A stretch of 64,000 nt of DNA from Rostratula benghalensis (taxonomy: Eukaryota > Chordata > Aves > Charadriiformes > Rostratulidae): assembly GCA_013399305.1 (NCBI GenBank), contig VXAI01000049.1, positions 1,518,954-1,582,953 on the forward strand, read 5' to 3'. Of this stretch, positions 12,473-25,690 are shown piece by piece. The translations under genes and the position numbers were made by a program. The stretch's first letter is position 1, and the number at the start of each line of letters is the position of its first letter. The notes under the pieces were generated by a model. It was not told where the DNA came from, made no database searches, and was given only the letters and a program-made list of their open reading frames with translations.

Positions 12473-15400
12473 TGGTTTTAGCCTGTGGCCAGGAAGACAG
12501 TAACAGCAGTTCTATAATAAATTACAAAGAACTGGCTTTTGACATTCCTGCAGTGAACTGCAAGTAAGCTGGTATTTCCTGAGAAATTTATTCCATTCTT
12601 TTTGTCCAGGTTGAAGAACCTAAAACCGACTTCTGGCATCACCACTATTACTAGAAGATGATTCTGCATAAAGAATACAGGTAAAACCATTTTTGTTTAA
12701 GGAAATAAGAACTTGCAGAGGTGTTTAAGATGAGTAAATCTAATTAAACTGCCATTAGCATCCTGACTGCTTGTAGATAATGGGGAAAGAAAGGGGGTTC
12801 AAACCTATCATTTTAATTAAGTCCTCCAAGTTCATGGTGTGCTGCCTTCATTAAACCATAGGTCACAAGCCGTGATACGTTAAATGTATGGATATAAAAT
12901 GGATAAAAATGGTGCAATGAAATGATGCAAAATACAGAAGTGGATTAAAGCCACCTTGCTGGTCAAACGTTATTAAAATAATTTAAGTTTTTACTTGCAG
13001 GCATTTGGCGTGGCTAGAAACCGTCTTTCCAACATCTATTTTTAATCCTGTTTAAGTATTGCTCGTCATTTTTTCACAGAATAAAAACTGTAGAGCTGGC
13101 AAAAAGATATATATGTATATATGGTATGCTTTGGCTCTTTTCCTAGAGTTGCCTTTGTAAGCTTCTGACTAAGACATACTGATCATACATACTGAGGAAG
13201 TATTAATCATAACAGATCCGTTATTAGCAATTGGGGTAACGCAGCTGTCTGAAGATGTAAGTCTTTGTCTTTCTGCAGAGTCAATTGGATCAGTCTAAAC
13301 CTTGGTCCACTGCTCTGTCTCCTCCTGATTTATTTGATTATCCTACCTAAAGCACCAGAAATTAGAAAAAGAAAGTGTAAGTATGAAGATTAATACGCTC
13401 CCATGGTCTGTGTATTTTGAGCATAACATGTCTCAAGCCACGATTATGGGCTTTTTTTCCCAACTTAAAACATTTCCATTGTTGAAGCTAGTTTAAAGAA
13501 AAAAATGACTAGTTAAATAAAAGTTGAACCTCTCAGTGCTATTTTGTGTTTCTCTATTGTCTCGCCACCTTAAGCTCTGCTCTTATCAGATGGAAACCTG
13601 AAGAATGTTGGGTTTAATCACTGATTGTAAATGTGACAACCTGTACTTTTGGCAGTGGTATTTGCTAGTTTTAGGGAACAGAGATATGGAGGAGTTAGAG
13701 GACACAGTAAGATACCTGTTTTCCAGCGTGGACCTCAGTAAGGGGGCCCAGAAACTGCATGAGGGTACAACCTTTTTATTTTCCACTTGTGAAATTTATC
13801 CAAGTTTTATGAGTCAACTGCTTCTTTTTTGTTGTTGGGGTTTTTTTGTGGTTAAACCAAAATTAACCTGGAATAACTTTGTGAGCATCAGTGGTGGTGT
13901 TCAGACAGACACTAGCCCCATTAGTGTGGAATTGTGTCTGCTGGCTGGTGTTGTTACTAGGGCATTGCCACCTTCTCGGCACATTTTAGGAATTTAGCTC
14001 AGTACAACACACAGTGCAGATACTAAACTGACTTCACCTGCAGAAAGTGTGCTTAAAATTCACAAAATGAATGAGATGGCAATAGTTTTCTATAGGGTCA
14101 CGATGCACTTCTTTTCTGTAGGAGGGAAACAGAAGTGGAATGAGTTGATGGGTTGGAAGGATACCAGTCTTGGTTCCAGGGCTGTGTGTGGCTCCTCAGG
14201 CTCTTCCCCAAGGCTCATCCCAAGGTTTCTGCTGCTCTTGTTGGTCATACCCAGCCTTAGCATCACCGCTGCGTTGATGCTAACGGCAGCAGCACATCAC
14301 TCTGGTTTTCCTTTAGTGAAGGTCAAAAAAAAGGGATAAAGGAAAATGACATTTCATAAGTAAAGCTGAGGTTCAGAGACCTGCATATAGACCCAAAAAG
14401 TCTCCCTAGGTTCACTTAGGAGCAAGATTAGGACTGGAGTTGGACTTTTCATCCTGATGATGCGGAGCAGTTTGTTTGGGATTTAGCTTTAGTTTGGTTT
14501 GGTTGGGTTCTTTTTTTTTTTTTTTTTTTTTTTTAACAGTTAACTTTAAGGGGAAATAATTATAAAAGGTCTACATGTTTACTTTTAAACACAGCATTTT
14601 TTCCACTCTGCCCCAAGTCTGACATTTTAATGACCTGCTTTGCCTTGGTTTTTACTGGCAGAATATATTGAAGGGGTATTTTATGTACAGTTTTAACATT
14701 TGAACAACACAGCTCCGTGTTCTGTAACTCTTTTATGTTGTGGAAAATGTCTTTTAAGTTTTTATTTCTTTTAATTGCTTACTAATTTGAGGGCATTTTT
14801 GCAAATGTCTTTTGAAACTTTCAAATTTATCATGGGTAAGGGTTATTAATTTAAGAAGAGCAAGCAAAGCAAAGGCTGCATGTATTTTCACTCAAATTAC
14901 TATCCTAAATGACTCCATGGGGGGTTTCTTATAGGGGTCACTGAAAGGCAGAAAGGAATGTTTTTACTTCTTTGCTTTGTCACAAAAATTAGGTTACAGG
15001 GCTATAAATGCAGGTAATACTTTTTATTACTAGATTTTCCTCTGTAATGAATATAACATTTCTTCTTTTCATATAACGATACCCACTGAATGTCTTGGTA
15101 CTTAGCATGTTTACTCTTACCTTTAACAAGGGTCTAAAGTAATTCCCCTTTAAAAGGCTCCCAAGCAAACTGAAGGCAAGAAAGAAACCCTGTATGGCAG
15201 GATCACAGCTGAGAGTGGGAGACTGAAGGGGGACAGTCTTGCCCGCTGCCAGCAAGCTCATTGGTAACACCCTTCCTTGAGAGTGAGAAGCAAAAACTAA
15301 AACTGGAGAAGTCACAAGTTTGAATGAGAATGACCAGAAAATTTTGCACTGCAAAATACAAAATTGGTGACACGTTTTCCTGCTATAAAAAGCACTTTGC

Positions 15401-17099
15401 TGTGGGCCAGCCTGCCAGAGTCCACGTTTACACCATTCCCTAGTTCTCAAAGAAGACTTAGCCACCACTTGGAGATTTGGGCCACATTCTTCAACTGGGA
15501 GAAGCAGCTCCACCTCAGCGCGGTTGCGCTCTCTACCAGCTGATGCAGTGAGCGTGCTCCAGAGGGTCGGTGTGACTGGGCTCCCAGGGCTTGCTCTTCA
15601 GGGGATTACACCTCCTTCCCAGCTTTGCTCTTCAAGAGGGCATTAGCCTTCTCTGAAAGGCGGCCACTCGTCTGTAGCTCTGTAAGACCAGTCTACTTTG
15701 ATCTCAGCCTCAGAAATAGAATGACAAGGGGTAAGAGTTCAAAGTATAAGAAGAAACTCAATATGCACAGAATGTACCACATCTTAATTAGTAATGAGAA
15801 TTCCCTCCATTTGTTGCTGTTGGAAGGAAAAATAGTTTAATATCTTTATGGGATTAGGACTTCACAGTACTTTGTTAATGAGTGGCCAGGGCTATTAAGA
15901 TTTTCCTTATGTCTCCAGATAGGCTGGCAAACAAACATCAATAAACAATGGCAAGTCTAAGACTGGCTATTAAGATTTTGCTCTGGCAAGTGTTTTATTA
16001 ATATGGCTGACACAGTGAGCTATTTTGACTGTAGACCCAACAGAGGAAATCTGTAACACAGAATTTCAATCTTTTCCTTACAAGCAACTTGAGGATTAAG
16101 GAAATGACCAGAAACCAATGGCAGCTTCTTAACAAAGTTTATCACAAATGACCCCAGATTGTGAGGCGTTTGCTATTCCACCAGCCATGGGTGGACAGGA
16201 GATTGAGAGAATTTCCAGTGAGGACAAAATGCTTTGGTTGTGACTGGTTTGCTCAGAACTGACTGAGGAGGTACCGTTCACACGAACACTTGGACTGCAT
16301 AGCAATAACAAATACCAGCAAATTTAGCTTTCATAAGTGTATTTGAGGAAGATTAGCACACACCATTCAGTTCAAGTTTGAGTTTTTAGGTTAGCTGCCT
16401 TTCATATTAATCAGCTTTCTTTTTTTCAGGGCTGCCTTTTCTGTGTAAGAGCAGTGGGTGAATGCCATGTTTAATAACCCCTTACACCGACTAATTCCTT
16501 TTTCCAGCAATTGTGTGGTTTCCAAAAAAATTGAATTTGTGTAATTGGAAGAAGAAATGTAGAAATGAATGTTGTTTGTCCTTAAAGTGCTAGAGAAGCT
16601 TACGTTTCAAGGAGTCACGTAGCCCCTTTCAGGACCATTTACTGTTCCTTAAATTCCTTTCTATTTATTTTTCCGAGTCCTGTAAGCATAGGAGGATTTA
16701 AGGTCAGCACAAGATACTTTTTCACTTGCTCAGCTCAGATGCTAATTGTCACAATGAAGTATAGCATGCTAAGGAGAGTGAGATATTTCACATGCAAATT
16801 CTGATTTCCTGAGTGTGGTGGCAGGCATTTACTAGAAAGGATTTTCATCAGGTCAGTGTGGAAGCCTTGCTTCCTTATTTGCTTTACATGGCTGGTGACC
16901 AGCCATTGCCGTCTCTCTCTACCATCAACCCAACTGCCTAGAACCAGGTTACCAAATCACCCGCTTTAGAGACAGCCAACAATTCTGGTTTCCTTTCAGA
17001 AAATGTTTGAGAAGTATCAGTAACTCATAGAATAGAGGCCAAGCATGAAAAACTTGTCAGTCAAGAGAACATCACCCCATAAATGTCCTTAACAGCTCT
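12473..17099. other. Intergenic, no gene seen
   Basis: Unique AT-rich DNA. The longest minus-strand frame (174 codons, 15,513-14,989) starts at GTG rather than ATG and is unrecognised. A perfect octamer-type ATGCAAAT lies near 16,793, and the direct repeat pair is at 15,890-15,979. Confidence 0.65.
15890..15979 (+). repeat. 15-base direct repeat pair
   Basis: GGCTATTAAGATTTT occurs at 15,890-15,904 and again at 15,965-15,979. GGCAA-type words lie between and after the copies. It may be a small duplication or a paired protein site. Confidence 0.55.
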
Positions 17100-17700
17100 T
17101 TCCTCTTTTCTGATTTGGAAGGAGGGTAGCTTTAATTAATTTATTGCTCGGCATCTGTTTAACAGGCATGTGTGTGATGGGTTTCTGAACACACCTGGTC
17201 TATTTTTTAATGGAACCTCCAAAAAGATTTTGATTTTATTTTTAGCTTTAACCTTATAAAAATGTAACAGCACAAAGAATTCTTACAGTGAGTAAACTCT
17301 TTTCTTTTTTTTTTTCTTTTTTTTTTTTTTTAATTCCCAGTTTCAAAGGAATTTAGCTATGACCTGGATTTTAATTTTCTTGGGGATTTTACTAATGCCG
17401 GAGGGGGAAAATCTGGTACATTTTCAGCCTATTAAATACCTGTTTGTGTCAAAGCAGTCATTAGATTTCTAATTCATTTGATTACAGTACAGTGATACAG
17501 CAAGGGGTATGTCTGGATGTTTATCATCTTTAGCTATGCTTTCATTAGAATATGATGTCTTTATTTTCATTAGTGGGGCATGCTACAGTAAATGCACCTA
17601 AATATTGCTAGATTTTGAAACCACTTAATTATCCTGTCATTGGTGCAACATTATTCAATTTTACATTAAAATTGTTTTCCTGGAGACCTAAGCTAGATTC
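17100..17700. promoter_or_regulatory. Candidate conserved noncoding element, split by a T-tract
   Basis: Non-repetitive AT-rich sequence with TTTAATTAATTTATTGC near 17,131, CATTTGATTACAGTACAG near 17,476 and several CATTAG/TAATTC cores. A pyrimidine/T-tract (17,300-17,331) interrupts the block. No coding frame is supported. Confidence 0.3.
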
Positions 17701-18589
17701 AAATAAACTGTTCATTTTTGGCAACCAGAAAGAAATGGAGTCCTTGTAAAAATCAGACTTTGGAGTGAGGAAGTTGGCGATTTTTTTCATTAGTTTCATA
17801 GGGCTCATTGTTCCTATTCTGGAAACTTTATAGCTGCAATCACCTACGGCTAGAATCTGATTTTTACTGAGGTGCTATAATAATTACACTAAGTACTTTC
17901 TGTTTGTCACTGACAAACAGCAATCCTTGAATGTCACTTAAGGAAAATAGAAACTTTTATATCGTGGGTTAGTTTCCAAAACTTCATGGTTTGAGTTCTG
18001 AGGAATAAGTACAAGCTTTTCATTTAGTCAAACCAAACGAAAAAACCTACCCTAGATTTTGCATGTATCCAAGAAATCTCTCAGCCTTTTGGACATGTTC
18101 ATTGAGACGCTCAGGGCAGTAGGGAGGAATATATGAAAAAGAACAAGAACTTGCAGAAACTTTGAGTTCCTTAAATAAAATACTTTGCTGAGAAACTTAA
18201 ATATGACTTACTGAAACTGAAGGTTGACAAGTTTAAATACTGTTATAGCAAAACAAACAAACAAAAACCTTTCCCTTCACTTGTGGATTAGCAGTTAATA
18301 CTCTGAAATCCACAAGCTATGGCTATCTGTGCTGTTATAATCCAAAAGAAGAACTCTACATTTTGTGGGTTTTTTCAAAGGAAGATCTTAATCACCTTTT
18401 TGTAAGCCACCAAACCCCTTATTAAAAGTCGGGGCCCAATCCTTCCTTGAAAGAGTGGCCCTGGCGAACGATGGCCTTTGATCCCAAATTGAGAACAAGT
18501 CCTGCTGATGGTAACAGTGTGTGATTAAGAAGTGCAGCATTTGGGGCACTGACATTAGTGAAACTGGATGCTGCCGTGAGTAAGGAACA
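17701..18589. other. Intergenic, no gene seen
   Basis: AT-rich unique sequence; the only structured element is the palindrome at 17,900-17,920. Confidence 0.7.
17900..17920. repeat. Perfect 21-base inverted repeat
   Basis: CTGTTTGTC-ACT-GACAAACAG: two 9-base arms around a 3-base centre. As double-stranded DNA it presents two opposed GTTTGTC/GACAAAC half-sites (FOX-like TGTTTG), so a dimeric protein site is possible. Confidence 0.6.
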
Positions 18590-18850
18590 ATTTCATAAGG
18601 CTGTTCTCACGTTTGGTATCTGTATTCTTAGTAACATTTCATTATTATTTGTTCAGCTTAAACAACATGAACAATATCACCTTGTTGTCAATATTGACAT
18701 TAATCGGTGGAAACTAGAGTGAAAATGACTGCAGTGATTGGGTTTTTTATTAATTTATATGTAAAAAACGATTAATGATACAGTTGCTAGTCTTGCTCTT
18801 TGATATCATATTTTTTGAATAAGTTACTGACAATATGAATCATTAATTTT
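18590..18850. promoter_or_regulatory. Candidate conserved noncoding element
   Basis: A dense run of AT-rich regulatory-like words: AACAATATCACC and TTGTCAATATTGAC (SOX-type), ACATTAATCGG, TATTAATTTATATG and CGATTAATGATAC (homeodomain-type, PITX/OTX-like TAATC cores). No simple repeat and no coding frame. Confidence 0.35.
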
Positions 18851-21800
18851 CTGTTAGCTTTGACTCGGTCCCACATGCATACAAATTGTTTTTTCTCTTA
18901 TACCAAATGTGTCCAAGTAAGTGCATTCAACAAGGGGACCTAGGAAGCTGGGAGCAGCTGCCTGCTTGGGCCTGGCACAGGGTGCCGTGTCCTCCAGTCG
19001 AGAGGGAAGGAAATAATGGAACATTCTCCCCCAGTTCTCATGTATAAACAAGTATAGCATAGTGAAACCTTAACAGCGGGGCTCTTCAGTTAACTTCTAC
19101 AACCAAGCAGCAGTAAAAATCTCTCTCCTAAATGCATTAGGATTTCCTCCATCCTCAGGGGCTGGGGAGATCCCTCAGCTGACCTGCACGTTCTCTCTGT
19201 AAGAACGTAGGCAGAAGTAGTACCCCGTGAGCTTAGGGATGGTAATTTTTCTGGGGTGGGGGCGATGTCTGAACTGGGTTGGTTTGCTTCCCTTTAACTT
19301 CAGTTCATCTGCAAGACCAGGTGTAGGGAGAGTAGGGAGAGCTGGGATACCGAGGTACCAGAAAATATTGCTTAGGGATTAAAAGGGGAAAAAAAATAAA
19401 AATATGAACCAGACATTCAGCTTGCTCTACATGAACTTTGTAAGGGTCTTGCAGTGGTACATCGCTGATTTTAGATTTTGTGTTTGTCGCAAATAGGAAG
19501 TGTTGAAAGAACCTGGAGCTTAACAGCTTAGCTCCTTCCTTTGAGAGGAAATAGAATTAGAACCTGCATGTGCTTGGCTTATACTTCATAATACATTTTA
19601 TTATTAGAATTATAAATTGGGCCCCTGGGCACCAAAGTACAGCATAACTAAAAAGGTAACTAACCAAGGTAAATTGATGCCTGCCCTAATATATTTTACT
19701 GACATGGAATTCCAGAGACTGCCTCTTGCTCTGGGCCCTCCACTCTTATGTGGGTCTGTTGGCACCGGTGTTATGTCACTGTAACTACTCTAGGGCTTGA
19801 ATCTCAGCCACGCTCTGGGTTTCCATCCATTCATTGCAACCGGAGAGTCTTGTAGGCTTTTGGCTGACTTTTACCTTCTACAGGTGGTTGGGGGCCAGCT
19901 GCAAGTGTGCTTGTTCTCATTAGCTCTACAATAAGCCCGGAGCTTTTCGGTGCTGGTGATGGAAGAGAGAAATAATCGGGGGGGGGGGAAGGAGATGTGT
20001 GTGGTTGCACATCTTTCCATGCTGGCATTCAGCAGCGTTGTGATTCAGTGGTGCAGGAGTCAGTGTTCTGCTTAGCATTTTCCGCAGGATCAGCAGTCAG
20101 AAGAGCTGTGAGAGTGACACAGCCCCGTTCCTTTAACATTATGCAGTTATCCAAAGCTGTGAAAACGGGGGTAGTAATGCTACCCCACCAACTTGTGCTT
20201 GATGGCTGTAATCATGAATGTTTCTGAGGAGAGACAGTTATTTGAATCAAATTGGTTGCCTTCTTTGTAACTTCAGTTTATCTTGTGAAAATACTGTCAG
20301 AATAATATATGCTTCCTTTATAACCAAGAAGTTCTACTCTTGATCGATAGGACTTACATTTCATTTGTCAGGTTAATGAATTATTAGTCTTTCCAGGTTT
20401 TTTTAGTACATTTCAGTCTCTTTTTTTCATGCAGCAGACAGCTGTGACAAGGCTGAGGTGGAGAAGTAGCCTGAGCCCTGGTGCTAAATAGGGACCAGTA
20501 CTCTGAGATCTCACTGGGTGCTCCTTGTAGAACTAAGGTGGAAATACTGAGGCTAATGCCAACAGCTGTAGCCAGAAGTGATATTGGGACAGTGCCCTGG
20601 TGCCTGGGTTTGGCAGCTGGAGACAGGGATAAGAGGGAACTCGCCATGGCCCTGATAAGGAGGGTCCAGGGCTGGGAAACGTGTTGTTTGCTAGCTGAAA
20701 TGGTTTGACTCTCTGGCAAAGAACCTTGTGGATTTGTGTTCTCAGAAGGCCAACTGATGGGGCTTTAAATCCACAGTACGGGACCTATCTCCCTGCACGC
20801 CGGGATGGCTGCTGCAGATCAAACCATGCAGCTCTCTGGAGCTCCAAAGAAACTGAAGTTCATAGGGGCTGGGATTTGGGTTTCCCCACTAAACTGCTAT
20901 TCCAGTTGCGTGCAGCAAGATGTACACAATAATAAGGGCTTTGCTTTGTCCTCTCAGGTTTTTATCAAGGCAAGTCTTTTTTTTTTTTTTTTTTATAAAT
21001 TTACTTTGAGTGCATATGAGGAAAATGAAGATTCCACATTCAGTAACTTAGTTTTGTCCCATAAACATTAACTGTGCATGCTAAAGTTGTCCTAGGGCAA
21101 TCCCGATGTGCACACAGTGGTGTTTTCATCTTTTCTATAAATATTTGCAGTTGATCATGCATTACAATAGAGCATTCCCCTCTCTTGACTTTGCCCCTCT
21201 TTTTTTTTTTAGCTTGTTCAACTGATTTTCACAGAAGGGGGAAGAAGTTTTTATGGAAAAGATAAACTGCAGACTCAACTCTTTGTGTGGATATGTGTGT
21301 GTATGTTAGGAAATCTGCTGAAAAGCTATTTATGGATTTTGTGAGGAGGAATCTCCATTTTTATGGAGCTAATGGAATTTGGGGTGGGGTGTTTATTTAA
21401 ATACAAAGTTCTGTGGAAAATAAGTAGGACTTGACAAGTAAACATCAGAAGTAAAAAGTCAGCTGAAGTTCTATTACTGCATTTTAAATGTCATATTCAT
21501 CTTCTTTCATTTCCTCTGTGAACACTTCCTCCAATTTTTGTATGCTACTATATTTCAAAACTTTTTGACCAATAAATGGAGGTTTTCTGATGTCATGCAT
21601 GCTTTAAATACTTTGCTGCTCTTGGTATTCAGAAATGCTAGCAGATTTAGGAGGTTGCTTCTGAGTGCCTTAGACTTTTGGAATAGCCAGCAAAATTTTG
21701 TGAATCACAGAAGATGATCATCCACCCTCGGTGAAAAAAATGGGATTGAGGATTAATATTTTCAAATTATATTTTCACATTCCTTGTAGCGTATGACTTT

Positions 21801-22699
21801 ATGTCATAAAATTATTTCTGGTTTTGTTCAAGTATTGCCTAAGCCAGCAGTCAGAGCACTCTCAACCAGGCAGTTCCAAATCTGGGAAGGCACATTTTGG
21901 CAACACGTTGTCACTAGATCCGAAGTAGAATCTTCTTGTTGCAATTCTTTTGTGATCAGTAGCAGGAAAAAAGCTTAAAATGACTTGACATTTGCATAGG
22001 TCCTTTGTGTGATCCTAACTTCATGAAAGGCTTTGCAAAATAACTTAAAATGTGAGGTACAAAATACAGTAACATTTCTCAGGGTTCCACCCTCTGTGAG
22101 CTTATGGCAAATTTGTATCTGGATTCAGATTGCTAATGATTTCAATTGAGCAAAGCTCTCTGTGTTTTTTACATAAATGTTATTGTAGTTATAATGTAGA
22201 AAGCTTATACATTTCAAACAATAATTTTAGAAATAAGCCTAGGAAAGCTTTAGTTATGTATGGATAACATACTGGTAGTTTTCCTTTTTAAAGGAATAAT
22301 TGACATTATTGGTCTGGGATCGCTGTCTTTTCATTTGTCTTTCATCACTATGCCTTTCAATACCATTCATCTATGGACTAATGCAATGCCCGCTGAAGTC
22401 AATAGAAGTCATTCAGTTGACATCAATGAACAATGAATCAGGCCCCTTAAAAAGAGGAAGAAACTGGAGTTTACAAGGGTTAAACAGAGCACTGAGGAAA
22501 AACACTCTGAGGCAGGAATTGTGACTTCTCCTGTGTCCATACAGCACCTGGCACTTCGCTGCCCTACAGAATAGCGGTAAAATAAACCGATGGTCGGGCT
22601 CCGCTGGTCCCTCTGATAAGGGAAGGCAGTTCTGCCAGTCAACAGCCAAATTGTTTTTCTATACAAAGCCTTAGTAGGTATCAATAACTGTGATACACG
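18851..22699. other. Intergenic, no gene seen
   Basis: Mixed composition. A G-run of 11 is at 19,978-19,988 and a T-tract at 20,977-20,994. Frames up to 111 codons (minus strand, 20,719-20,384) are unrecognised. Confidence 0.7.
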
Positions 22700-23360
22700 G
22701 TAGAAATCTGTTCAGACAGGTGTCATCGACGCAGATGTTGAAAATCTTTTATTTTATTTGCTTCTGCCCAGTCTTTTCAAAGAACTCATACTTGGCCATC
22801 AGTCTTTCTTTGTTCTGATTAAGTTGTAATCACTCAAAAGCAGATAGAGAAGCTCCCCCTCCTTCCTTCACAGAGACTGTGTTTGTTTTATACCCAAATG
22901 TGACATTGCACACTGGTGCAATCGAAAAAGGCTGCAATGATCAATTGAGGGCCCAATCAAAGCCTAACAGATAGGCAGCCGCTCGTCCCTCCTTGATATA
23001 AAAGGTGTTTTATTTCTCATCACTTTTTTGTCACTGAAAGAATGCTTCCTATGTGCAGATTAATTAAAGTGTAAACATTAAATATTGATTGATGCATTAT
23101 CAGCATGGAGCAGTTGCCTCCACTCAGATTGATTCCTGCAGTGATTTATTGTCATATTTGTGGAGTCATTTCAGTCGATAACAAAGAGAAATTGCCTGCT
23201 CCCTCTACCTTTCAGGCTCGCTTTCTGGCTCTTGCACTGCACCTCCTCATCCTCAGTGACTCCCCTTCTTCACCTGCTGGATCTAGCGCGGCCTCGCCAT
23301 ATTTTTCAGGAGTAAAGTTCAGGGCTTTTTATTTTGGCATTTGCATAGCAAGTTGATAGT
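22700..23360. promoter_or_regulatory. Strong candidate distal enhancer / conserved noncoding element
   Basis: A motif-dense, non-repetitive 660-base block. Visible sites include ATCAAAG (TCF/LEF type) at 22,956-22,962, TGATTGAT (PBX-HOX type) at 23,086-23,093, a perfect octamer ATTTGCAT near 23,338-23,345, and AATTAATT-type homeodomain cores. TATAAAAG occurs at 22,997-23,004. A short perfect inverted repeat, ATTGCAC/GTGCAAT with a 4-base loop, lies near 22,905-22,923. Frames across it are short and unrecognised. This is the best distal regulatory candidate in the window; the call rests on sequence texture and motifs. Confidence 0.5.
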
Positions 23361-25690
23361 TCAGCGGGAAGCTCGCAGACCTGTGCTCTCGACTGGAACA
23401 TCTGCGGTTAACGCTTTCGCCCCCTGTCCCATGGGGCTGCTTTCCCTGACCCTGCTCGGGCACAACTTTGCAAGCACAGGTTCAAATCACTCCAATTAAC
23501 TCCCTGCCAACTTGACAGGAAGGTGAACTTCCAACAGAGTAACATTGCTCAGGTTGGTTTTGTGGCTAAATTTACCCAGTTAGTCGCTCTGAGGAGGAGC
23601 GCAGCCACACAATAGTATATCAATTGAAAGAATTTGAGGGTTTTACTTTTTGTTTTCTGTGCAAACACATGACAGAAACCTTCATTCAAGTCTTGTGCCA
23701 TATTTAAAGCAAGGTTTGTGGGAAGTTATGAAGCGTCTGTACTACAAAACCCTTTAAAAAAATGTACTCAATTTCTATAGCTTTTGGAAGTGGATTCAGA
23801 CGAGTTCAGGGTAGTGATCTGGATCTCTTCACTCTTCTCCCAGAAAGTCTTTTTTACTCCGTGTTTATCTGCATCAGCCATGGCTGTTACACAGCACCAC
23901 GTGTTGTCAGGTCTGCTGCCCACAGACAGATCTGCTAGAGCCCCCGTGCCATCCCTTTGCACAAGACTGCTGTCTTCCCTCCTTATTGGTGGTGTCACTG
24001 GGAGGATGGTCATTCAGTGTGTTTGCAGCCTGTGCTGGCTGGATGTACCCTCAATCAGTCACCAAAAAAAAGAGTTGTGAAAATATTTTATTTTGCAGTT
24101 AACAAAACTCAGTCTCTTGCAGACATGGCTTTCACTTAACCTTCAGAGAATTAGGTTACTCAAAATCTACTGAAATCAAACATGTGAGTGAAGACCACAA
24201 AAATAACCTAATGGGCAAGTGATGATCTTGATTCAGTCGAGCAATGAAACACTCACCTTTGGTCAACAAAGTAGCAACAAATGCTAAACTTGTGAATTTA
24301 CTGGCAGCAGATGGTTTCAGTCCTAGACCTGCAGAAAATGATAGGAATGGTTTCCTACGCCAGCAGCAGCTGTGCCAAACTGGCTGGCTAAGAACTGTGT
24401 GCTGTGATTTCTCTAAAAGGCCGTTTCAAAAAGCGTACCAGACTTCCTTAGGATAAGGTATTCACTTGTGCTCCTGCAATTCCTGACCATCCCTCCCACC
24501 CCCAAGCACTCGCCCAACAGTGCTTTGTTTAGGATGGTTTGATGTTTTACAGATGTACCAAAACCTGGGAGAAATCGGTCCTTCCTCCCTACGCCTTTTC
24601 TACCAGATGCTCCTCCTATCCTCCTCCTGCTCTCTCGTCCATTCCAAGCCAAAATTCCTCCTTTTTGCATCAGCTTGCTGGTATCAGGATGGTCACACCT
24701 GAATTTGGTACTCCTAAAATTCAAAGGTGAACAAGCCACCCCTAAGGTACTGCAGCAGCGTGCTCATCTGGATTCCTTCCAAATAGTGCTCTCACAAGAT
24801 CACTTTTCCCCTTCTCTTTGTTTGCCGTTGCCCTTCCTACCCACTGAACACACTGTTGTCACTTTTTGTTAGATCGTCACCCTTATGAGAGTTGTCAGCT
24901 CTGCTGGTCAAGGACCTTGCTTTCCTGTGCCTTTGAAGGGTTGTACAGGCCAGCCTGGCGCAGTGCTGTAACCCGGCGTGCTTGTGGGACTGCTGCAAAC
25001 AGAATCTGTTGTCACTGGAATTTTTGTAGAGTATGTCTTTATAAAGCCTTTTCTTTGATGCGTTTTGCGTAGAAATAAAGAAATGTTCTTGTATATCCCT
25101 AGCTATTTTTGGGTGAAAACATATTATCTATGAAAATAAAGTTTCTTTTAACGCTTCTTTGTATGTCAGATAAAGGCTTTCTAAAAAAAGTTCCTTTCAG
25201 TCAGAATTGAAATATGATTGTTTAGATAGGGCCATGCAAGAACCAAATTAAGAGAGATTTCAGTTGCAAAGGTTCTGTTGTGGAGGTCAAATGTGGACCC
25301 GAGAAGCACACAGAGAACAGTTCCCTCAGGGTGACATTTGAGGAGCTTTGAAAACAATCACAAAGCTTCTGTTGACTTTAATGGGGCCAGGCTTTCCTCC
25401 ACGTGGCCGGTGGAAGACATATAGAGATGCTTATACAAAGCTTGGACCTAAGTGTGAGTTAGTGTGTAAACGTGACCCGTTCCCAGAAGGCAGCACTTGC
25501 ACAAAACACATCAGTTTTTAAAGAATTGAAGACTCTGACTGTTGTGGTTTGTCCTGGTGGAAGTTAGCCAGAAGGGCTCAGTAACCACAGGTGGCTTCCC
25601 AACTGCTTGTCTTGATCTTTGCTGTTGTAGGTGTTTTTGTGGTAAGGTGTGTAAGCCAACGGCATCCTGGCTTGTATAAGGAATAGTGTG
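23361..25690. other. Intergenic, no gene seen
   Basis: Slightly GC-richer than the left part (23.4-25.0 kb) but with no coding signature. Overlapping frames open on both strands at 24.4-24.75 kb suggest composition rather than a gene. Confidence 0.65.

Noticed and set aside
14989..15513. 174-codon minus-strand frame
   Set aside because: It opens at GTG, not ATG, and has no recognisable domain or splice context. It is compatible with chance over six frames of 64 kb.
23470..23500. GGTTCAAATC, resembling a tRNA B box
   Set aside because: No matching A box, acceptor stem or cloverleaf can be formed around it.
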